From Clostridiales bacterium (GTDB taxonomy: Bacteria; Bacillota; Clostridia; Oscillospirales; Acutalibacteraceae), in contig JAAVYX010000092.1 in NCBI GenBank assembly GCA_022791355.1, positions 1-9,420 on the forward strand: a stretch of 9,420 nt of DNA. Direction: 5' to 3'. A model generated the notes under the pieces. The model saw only the letters and a program-made list of their open reading frames with translations, was not told the DNA's origin and searched no databases. Position 1 is the stretch's first letter. Each line of letters begins with the position of its first letter. The translations under genes and the position numbers were made by a program. This document shows positions 4,916-9,420 of the stretch, piece by piece.

Positions 4916-6655
4916 TTACTCGCCAAAGGGAAAGTCAAAATCCGAACCAAAGCTGGGGGCGCTGCTGTCCCCCGAGCTGGATTTGAGGGTAAAGCTGGAG
5001 GAGCCCCTGTCCTCCAGCAGAACGGCCGAGACACTCACCTGCTGCTTGCCGCTGTTGTAAAGGGTCAGCTTGACGGTATCGCCCGGCTTTGCGTTCTCCA
5101 AAACCTCCAGAACCTCGCTGCCGTCGGTTATAGGGGTATCGTTGATATGGGTGATAATATCGCCCTTCTGCACCTTGCCGGAAAGATCGCTATCGTTGGA
5201 AACGCTGGCGATTTGCAGGCCTCTGGGCAGATCATACAGCTTGGCCGACACTGAGTCGATGGTCTGGTAGGTGATGCCCAGCCTGGCGCGGCCGACCACA
5301 TACTGATTCTCAATCAGAGAATCCACCACCGGCTTCATAATAGTGGTGGGTACGGCAAAACCGATGCGCTCGTAGGACTCGCCCACATACTTCCAGGAGG
5401 TGATGCCCACCACCTGGCCGTACATATTGACCAGCGCGCCGCCCGAGCTGCCGGGATTGATGGCCGTATCGGTCTGGATAAATTTCATGGAATAGTTGGA
5501 GGCGTTGGCAATCCGCCGGTTTACCGCCGAAACTACGCCACCGGTAGCCGTAAAAGCCAGCTGCTGGCCCCCGGGATTGCCGATGGCGATCACCGATTCC
5601 CCTACCTCCAGCTCGTCCGAATTGCCGAAGGTGGCGGCGGGCAAGCCGGATCCGTCTATTTTCAGCACGGCCAGGTCGCTACGGGAGTCGCCGGCCACAT
5701 AGCTTGCCTCCTGTTCGCTGCCGTCGGCCAGTAGAACGAGGAATTGCGGGTCGGGTATTTCGGCGTAGATATGGTCGTTGGTGACGATATAGCCGTCGGA
5801 GGAGTAAATCACCCCACTGGCCTGGGCGCGGCTCTGCCCGTCCTGCTTGCTATAGACCTCGATACCTACAATAGAGGGCTTGACGGCCCCGAACACATAA
5901 GAGGCGTTTTGATGCGCCGGGTCGCTGACCGTCCCCTCGGGCTTGGAGGCCAGGTCCACAGCCTGATGGACGCCGCCCGTCTCCCGTCCGCCGGACCGGC
6001 CGGCAAAATAGCCTACAGCCGCAACCGCGCTGAGCGCCAGAACAGCCGCCAGCGCCATGCAAAAGACCCGCAGTCCCTTATTGGGAACCGGCTCAGACTG
6101 CTCGGGTTCCACCTTATTGATACGGATGGGCGGCTCGGTCTCGTTGATCTGATAGGGCTGGGCCGTGGCAAAACCGCCGCCGGGGGTGTAGCTGGCGCCC
6201 TCGCCGTAAGTCCCCTGCTGGGGCGGATAGGGCGGCTGCGCCCCGTAATAGGGCTGCTCCGGCCCGTAACCGGGCGCGCCGTAGGGCTGAGTCTGATTCT
6301 GGTATCCATAGGGCGGCGGGTAGGCGCAGACCGGCCCGGCAGGCGGATTGACCGGGGCGCAGCCAGTCGCTGACTGCACAGGGTCCGCAGGGCCGACGAC
6401 GGCCGTCTCCTGCTCGGTCGGCGGCTGCCCGGCAAGAGTCCGCTCTACAGAAGGCTGCTCGGCAGAAAGCTGTTCAACAGGAAACTGTCCGGTATACAGC
6501 GGGGCGGCAGGAGCCGATGGCGCGGACTCGTTCTCCTCTGGGCGCTGCGGCTCGGTCTGCTCCTCTAGCGGCGGTCTCGACGGCGGCTCAAACGGCTCCG
6601 GACGCTTTTCCTCTTCGAAAATATCCTGTACAGGCTTATCTTCAAACTCACGCAT
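4916..6655 (-). CDS. htrA: Membrane-anchored HtrA/DegP-type serine protease with PDZ domain
   Basis: A 579-residue protein. Residues 1-190 are a cytoplasmic, disordered head rich in Pro, Gln, Glu, Tyr and Gly. A single transmembrane helix (about 195-218) follows, then an extracytoplasmic trypsin-like domain (about 250-450) and one PDZ domain (about 455-545) with a Ser-rich tail. The catalytic triad is complete: H295 in VTNDHI, D327 in SDLAVLKID and S404 in NPGSSGGALVN. HtrA proteases degrade or refold misfolded exported proteins at the envelope, and the PDZ domain recognises exposed termini. The start at 6655 is preceded by GGAGAGGAG. It lies downstream of a two-component system and a P-loop gene on the same strand, with an 89-bp gap upstream, and ends at the bidirectional terminator. 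Its long head exceeds that of Bacillus HtrA; such heads are seen in Clostridia homologues. Confidence 0.92.
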   Translation of the reverse strand: MREFEDKPVQDIFEEEKRPEPFEPPSRPPLEEQTEPQRPEENESAPSAPAAPLYTGQFPVEQLSAEQPSVERTLAGQPPTEQETAVVGPADPVQSATGCAPVNPPAGPVCAYPPPYGYQNQTQPYGAPGYGPEQPYYGAQPPYPPQQGTYGEGASYTPGGGFATAQPYQINETEPPIRINKVEPEQSEPVPNKGLRVFCMALAAVLALSAVAAVGYFAGRSGGRETGGVHQAVDLASKPEGTVSDPAHQNASYVFGAVKPSIVGIEVYSKQDGQSRAQASGVIYSSDGYIVTNDHIYAEIPDPQFLVLLADGSEQEASYVAGDSRSDLAVLKIDGSGLPAATFGNSDELEVGESVIAIGNPGGQQLAFTATGGVVSAVNRRIANASNYSMKFIQTDTAINPGSSGGALVNMYGQVVGITSWKYVGESYERIGFAVPTTIMKPVVDSLIENQYVVGRARLGITYQTIDSVSAKLYDLPRGLQIASVSNDSDLSGKVQKGDIITHINDTPITDGSEVLEVLENAKPGDTVKLTLYNSGKQQVSVSAVLLEDRGSSSFTLKSSSGDSSAPSFGSDFDFPFGE

Positions 6656-6744
6656 AAAATGCTCCTCTCCTAACTCTCAACTATGATTTGCATTGTTAAG
6701 GGAATTATTAATTGTTCATGATCTGCAATTGGAATTACAGCCTG

Positions 6745-7413
6745 CTACAATGCAAAGTGTCTCTCTAAAATCTCTAGCGTTTGTTCCAATGTGCGCGCAT
6801 CGTCTCTTACCAAGGTAAAAAAGCCCGAGGCCGCAAAGGCTTGATACGTTTCGGCACAATTGATTCTCGCTAAACATCCCCGATAATTTTTCATGGTCTC
6901 TTCCGGATTTTTCGCTTTCCCTATCTGTTCCAAAATAAACTGTTTTTCTGGATCTTTGCGATCAAAAAATCTTTCAACCGATGTACTTAGAGGCGCAAGC
7001 ATGATTGCAACGTGATGGTAATCGGATATTTCCTGAAGCTTTTCCGTCGCAATATTGGTATCCACAAATATTCTTTTTCCGCTGTCGGCAAGCTGAATCA
7101 GACGGATAATCTCTAAATCGGAAGCTTCTTCATTGCAGCCTGCCGCCCAGCGCTCAAATTCTTCCGGCGTTCGATTTACGAACTCCTGCCAGTCCTTCAT
7201 CGTATCAAAATAGGATAGGTTGGGCTGATTTTTTGCGTCAACGGCGTCCATAAGGACATCATGATAGTTTTCGCCACAGCAGATTCCAGCATGCTTTTCC
7301 GCCAATAGTTTTACCATGGTTGATTTTCCCGCATAGGCGGTTCCATTGATAAAATATACATTTCGAAATAGATATTTCAAAATATTAGGCTTGATCGTTA
7401 TATGCAATTGCAT
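6745..7413 (-). CDS. P-loop NTPase, small-molecule kinase-like, function unknown
   Basis: A 222-residue soluble protein. A Walker A motif GTAYAGKST (residues 24-32) follows a hydrophobic strand (VYFING), and IFVDTN (115-120, D118) fits the second-strand acidic residue of shikimate/adenylate/zeta-type kinases. A basic segment FFDRKDPEKQF (149-159) resembles a lid. I therefore infer an ATP- or GTP-dependent phosphotransferase; the substrate is unknown. The start is placed at 7413 because GGAAGG (7420-7425) lies six bases upstream; the ATG at 7443 has no such site. The gene and its flanks are clearly richer in A and T than the neighbours, and it sits between a two-component system and htrA, which suggests acquisition or insertion. 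No partner antitoxin is seen, so a zeta-toxin role is unsupported. No terminator is evident between it and htrA. Confidence 0.75.
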   Translation of the reverse strand: MQLHITIKPNILKYLFRNVYFINGTAYAGKSTMVKLLAEKHAGICCGENYHDVLMDAVDAKNQPNLSYFDTMKDWQEFVNRTPEEFERWAAGCNEEASDLEIIRLIQLADSGKRIFVDTNIATEKLQEISDYHHVAIMLAPLSTSVERFFDRKDPEKQFILEQIGKAKNPEETMKNYRGCLARINCAETYQAFAASGFFTLVRDDARTLEQTLEILERHFAL

Positions 7414-7425
7414 TGATTCCCTTCC
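7414..7425 (-). promoter_or_regulatory. Ribosome binding site that decides the start of the P-loop gene
   Basis: Minus strand GGAAGG (7420-7425) is six bases before the ATG at 7413. The in-frame ATG ten codons upstream (7443) is preceded only by T-rich sequence with no Shine-Dalgarno match. Confidence 0.6.
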
Positions 7426-7499
7426 ATAACAAATTCTAAGCATAGAGAAAACAAGGAAAATGCAAACCTGTCATCTGCCAATCCCGATGTATCCGGAAG

Positions 7500-7511
7500 C
7501 GGCGCGCGCCG
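7500..7511. repeat. Perfect 12-bp GC palindrome just after the histidine kinase gene
   Basis: CGGCGCGCGCCG lies nine bases beyond the kinase stop codon on the minus strand. It would form a short GC-only hairpin without a U-tail, so it is a poor intrinsic terminator; read-through into the P-loop gene remains possible. Confidence 0.3.
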
Positions 7512-7520
7512 GCCGTACCG

Positions 7521-9014
7521 TTATCCCTCCTTGCTTTTCTTGGCCTTACCGGACTTGTGGGGCTTGGTCCCTTCCTCCTCCAGCCGCGGCTTTCCGGTGG
7601 GCAGACGCACCTCAAATTCGGTAAATTCGCCCAGGTTACTGCGTACCGTTACCCCGCCGCCGTGTATATCCGCAATGGTTTTAACTAGGTATAAGCCCAG
7701 CCCCGTGCCGCTTTTATCGGCTGAACGGGATTTATCGGTTTTATAAAACCGGTCGAAAATGCGGGGCAGGTCCTTGGCGGCGATCCCCTCGCCGCTGTTG
7801 CGGATGAGCAGGTACACCAGCCCCCGTTTTTCCTCTACGCTCATCTGCATCCAGCCGCCGGCGTCGGTAAACTTCACCGCGTTGTCCACCAGGTTGTAGA
7901 CCACCTGATGGATCAGGTCCCGGTCGGCCAGGATACGGATTTCCGGCATATCCTCCAACCCCTTTATACAGATCCGCTTTTCCTCAATCGGCTGCTCAAA
8001 GGAGATAACCGTGGTGCGCAGCACCTCGGACAGGCTAAATTCGGTTTTATTGATCTTCATTTCTCCCGACTCCAGCTTGGCCATACTCAGCATGGCCCGC
8101 ACCAGCCGGGAAAGGCGCTTGACCTCGTCCGAAACCAGCCTGAGATAGTAGGACTGCTTTTCGGGCGGGATGGTACCGTCCAAAATCCCGTCGATAAACC
8201 CGCCGATGGAGGTCATGGGGGTTTTGAGCTCGTGGGAGACGTTGGCCACAAAACTCCGGCGCATGCTTTCCAGCTGCACCAAGGAATTAGTCATCTGGTT
8301 GAAGGCGATGGACAGCTCGCCGATCTCATCGTCGCTTTCCACCGGTATGCGCTTGGAAAAGTCCCCCTTGGCCATACTTCTGGCCGCTTCGGACATTAGC
8401 CGCAAAGGTTTCGTCAGACGCAGGGTCATGGCGTAGACGGCGAAAAACATCAGAACGATGGGGATGCAGGCCGAAAAAAGAAAGATGCGGAAAATCTGAT
8501 TGAACATGGCCTTGAGACTGGAGGCCGGCGAGGAGGCGAACACCGCGCCCACCGGGTTTCCCTCCTTGTCCTTCAACGGAACGCCGCAGGTATAATACGG
8601 CTTGTGGTATAAACCGTCCAGATTTCCCATCTGATAGTATTCCCCGCCCATGGCCTCTTCCATAACGGCGGTCGAAATTTGATTGCGGGTATGCACGCAG
8701 CTCCCTTCCAGCATATAAGCGTCGCAGCTGCAAACGTAGGGCTTGCCGCTGGCGTCGGCCACGAAAATGTTGGCGTCGATCGACCGGGAGACCACCAGAG
8801 CCACGCTGCTCATGCCCTCCACAAAATCCGGCTCTCCCAGCCAGTTCGCCCCCATCTCGCTGATGGTCTGCCCGGTTTCGGACAGCAGCGCCCGCTTCTC
8901 TCTCGCCAGAAAGCCGCTGATCCAGACGCTGAGGATCACAATCAGAAAGGCAAAGCTCACCAGGATGATGGCCGAGGTGGTCAAAAAATATTTTTTAAAA
9001 AGGTTCAGCTTCAT
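7521..9014 (-). CDS. Sensor histidine kinase of a two-component system (HAMP, HisKA, HATPase)
   Basis: A 497-residue membrane sensor kinase. A first transmembrane helix (about residues 10-34) and a second (about 173-198) bracket an extracytoplasmic sensor of about 135 residues. HAMP spans about 198-250; HisKA has the phospho-acceptor H261 in VSHELKTP; the ATPase domain has the N box NLVDNAVKF (374-382), the F box IFDRFYKTDKS (419-429) and GTGLGL (436-441). The G1 box reads RNSGEG (405-410), with Asn at the position usually Asp, a variant I believe occurs in related Clostridia kinases. The sensor has cysteines C95, C97, C106 and C143 plus H108, a possible metal or redox site. The C-terminal tail is Lys-rich. 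The gene lies 50 bp downstream of the response-regulator gene, so the two form one operon. The ATG at 9014 follows AGGATGGG; the ATG just upstream is closed by a TGA at once. Confidence 0.93.
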   Translation of the reverse strand: MKLNLFKKYFLTTSAIILVSFAFLIVILSVWISGFLAREKRALLSETGQTISEMGANWLGEPDFVEGMSSVALVVSRSIDANIFVADASGKPYVCSCDAYMLEGSCVHTRNQISTAVMEEAMGGEYYQMGNLDGLYHKPYYTCGVPLKDKEGNPVGAVFASSPASSLKAMFNQIFRIFLFSACIPIVLMFFAVYAMTLRLTKPLRLMSEAARSMAKGDFSKRIPVESDDEIGELSIAFNQMTNSLVQLESMRRSFVANVSHELKTPMTSIGGFIDGILDGTIPPEKQSYYLRLVSDEVKRLSRLVRAMLSMAKLESGEMKINKTEFSLSEVLRTTVISFEQPIEEKRICIKGLEDMPEIRILADRDLIHQVVYNLVDNAVKFTDAGGWMQMSVEEKRGLVYLLIRNSGEGIAAKDLPRIFDRFYKTDKSRSADKSGTGLGLYLVKTIADIHGGGVTVRSNLGEFTEFEVRLPTGKPRLEEEGTKPHKSGKAKKSKEG

Positions 9015-9064
9015 ACGCCCATCCTGCCCTGTCTAAATTTCCGCCGGCCGCGGCCTTCGCGGCG

Positions 9065-9420
9065 CTATTTCACCTCGAACTTATAACCCACGCCCCAAAC
9101 CGTTTTCAGGGACCAGCTGGGAGACACGCCTTCCAGCTTCTCCCGCAGGCGCTTGACGTGAACGTCCACCGTCCGGGAATCCCCGTAATAATCAAAGCCC
9201 CAGACCTCGTCCAGCAGCTGATCCCGGGTATAGACCCGATTGGGGTTACTAGCCAGGTGATAAATCAGCTCCAGCTCCTTGGGCGGCGTGTCCACCTGTT
9301 TGCCGTCCACCACCAGTTCATAGTTGGTCAGATTGATGACCAGCTTGTCATACCGGACCTCCTTGACCCCGCCGCTGTCCTCCGGGTTGGAACGGCGCAG
9401 CACCGCCTTGACCCGGGCCA
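9065..9420 (-). CDS. OmpR/PhoB-family response regulator, C-terminal part only
   Basis: The right window edge cuts the gene: only the linker and DNA-binding domain (about 117 residues) are visible, and the receiver domain lies outside. The reading frame is open to the edge, beginning ARVKAVLRRS, the usual end of the receiver-to-effector linker; the GTG at 9403 is an internal valine codon, not a start. The winged-helix domain is complete, with PPKELELIYHLASNPNRVYTR (strand and first helices), then the recognition-helix region DSRTVDVHVKRLREKL and the wing motif VWGVGYKFEV at the end. Such regulators bind direct repeats when phosphorylated by their partner kinase, here almost certainly the sensor encoded 50 bp downstream. 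Target genes cannot be named; no direct-repeat operator was found in the gaps shown. Confidence 0.92.
   Translation of the reverse strand, partial: ARVKAVLRRSNPEDSGGVKEVRYDKLVINLTNYELVVDGKQVDTPPKELELIYHLASNPNRVYTRDQLLDEVWGFDYYGDSRTVDVHVKRLREKLEGVSPSWSLKTVWGVGYKFEVK

Noticed and set aside
5744..6373. 209-codon plus-strand open frame, and other long frames opposite htrA and the glycosyltransferase
   Set aside because: They are shadow frames of GC-rich coding sequence, antisense to genes with complete catalytic motifs.
6745..7413. Zeta-toxin or toxin-antitoxin module
   Set aside because: Only the Walker A and a kinase-like fold are visible; no antitoxin partner gene adjoins it.

Overview
The window looks like chromosomal DNA from a GC-rich Clostridia bacterium, probably a gut Oscillospirales/Ruminococcaceae-type organism. 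This is inferred from strong AAGGAGG-type ribosome binding sites, TTGACA/TATAAT-type promoters, a short four-cysteine ribosomal protein L28, a LacX-type aldose epimerase, an OmpR/histidine-kinase pair and an HtrA protease with a proline-rich cytoplasmic head. No phage, transposase, CRISPR, tRNA or rRNA gene is visible.

Layout. At 1-427 (minus) lies the 5' part of an aldose 1-epimerase-like gene. Its 5' flank (428-955, 528 bp without a convincing protein gene) holds a strong minus-strand extended -10 promoter (743-772), about 290 nt rich in inverted repeats that could pair in mutually exclusive ways, and a small intrinsic terminator placed just before the epimerase ribosome binding site. This reads as an attenuator-type leader or a separate structured RNA. 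Divergently, rpmB (956-1144) has its own promoter and terminator. It is followed by two very small overlapping genes (1320-1496, 1496-1681) whose products resemble each other. A 390-bp gap (1682-2075) holds a compact cluster of nested inverted repeats (1786-1877) and a near-consensus promoter. That promoter serves a ZIP-family metal transporter (2076-2870). A 300-bp gap with three inverted repeats/terminators leads to a small serine-rich lipoprotein (3174-3455), a very stable hairpin with a ten-G run, an AT-rich gap, and a family 2 glycosyltransferase with a TPR-like tail (3794-4885, TTG start).

The right half is on the minus strand and converges on the glycosyltransferase at a bidirectional terminator (4866-4897). 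In transcription order it reads: OmpR-type response regulator (partial, 9065-9420), sensor histidine kinase (7521-9014), an AT-richer P-loop kinase-like gene (6745-7413) and a membrane-anchored HtrA serine protease with a PDZ domain (4916-6655).

How they may work together: the regulator/kinase pair is a complete two-component system. Its sensor carries an extracytoplasmic cysteine cluster, and it lies upstream of an envelope protease. In Bacillus, CssRS controls HtrA-type proteases in secretion stress, so a comparable link is possible here, but no operator was identified. The P-loop gene between them differs in base composition and may be a later insertion. The most unusual items are the structured leader/ncRNA candidate at 447-736, the inverted-repeat element at 1786-1877, and the coupled pair of paralogous micro-proteins.
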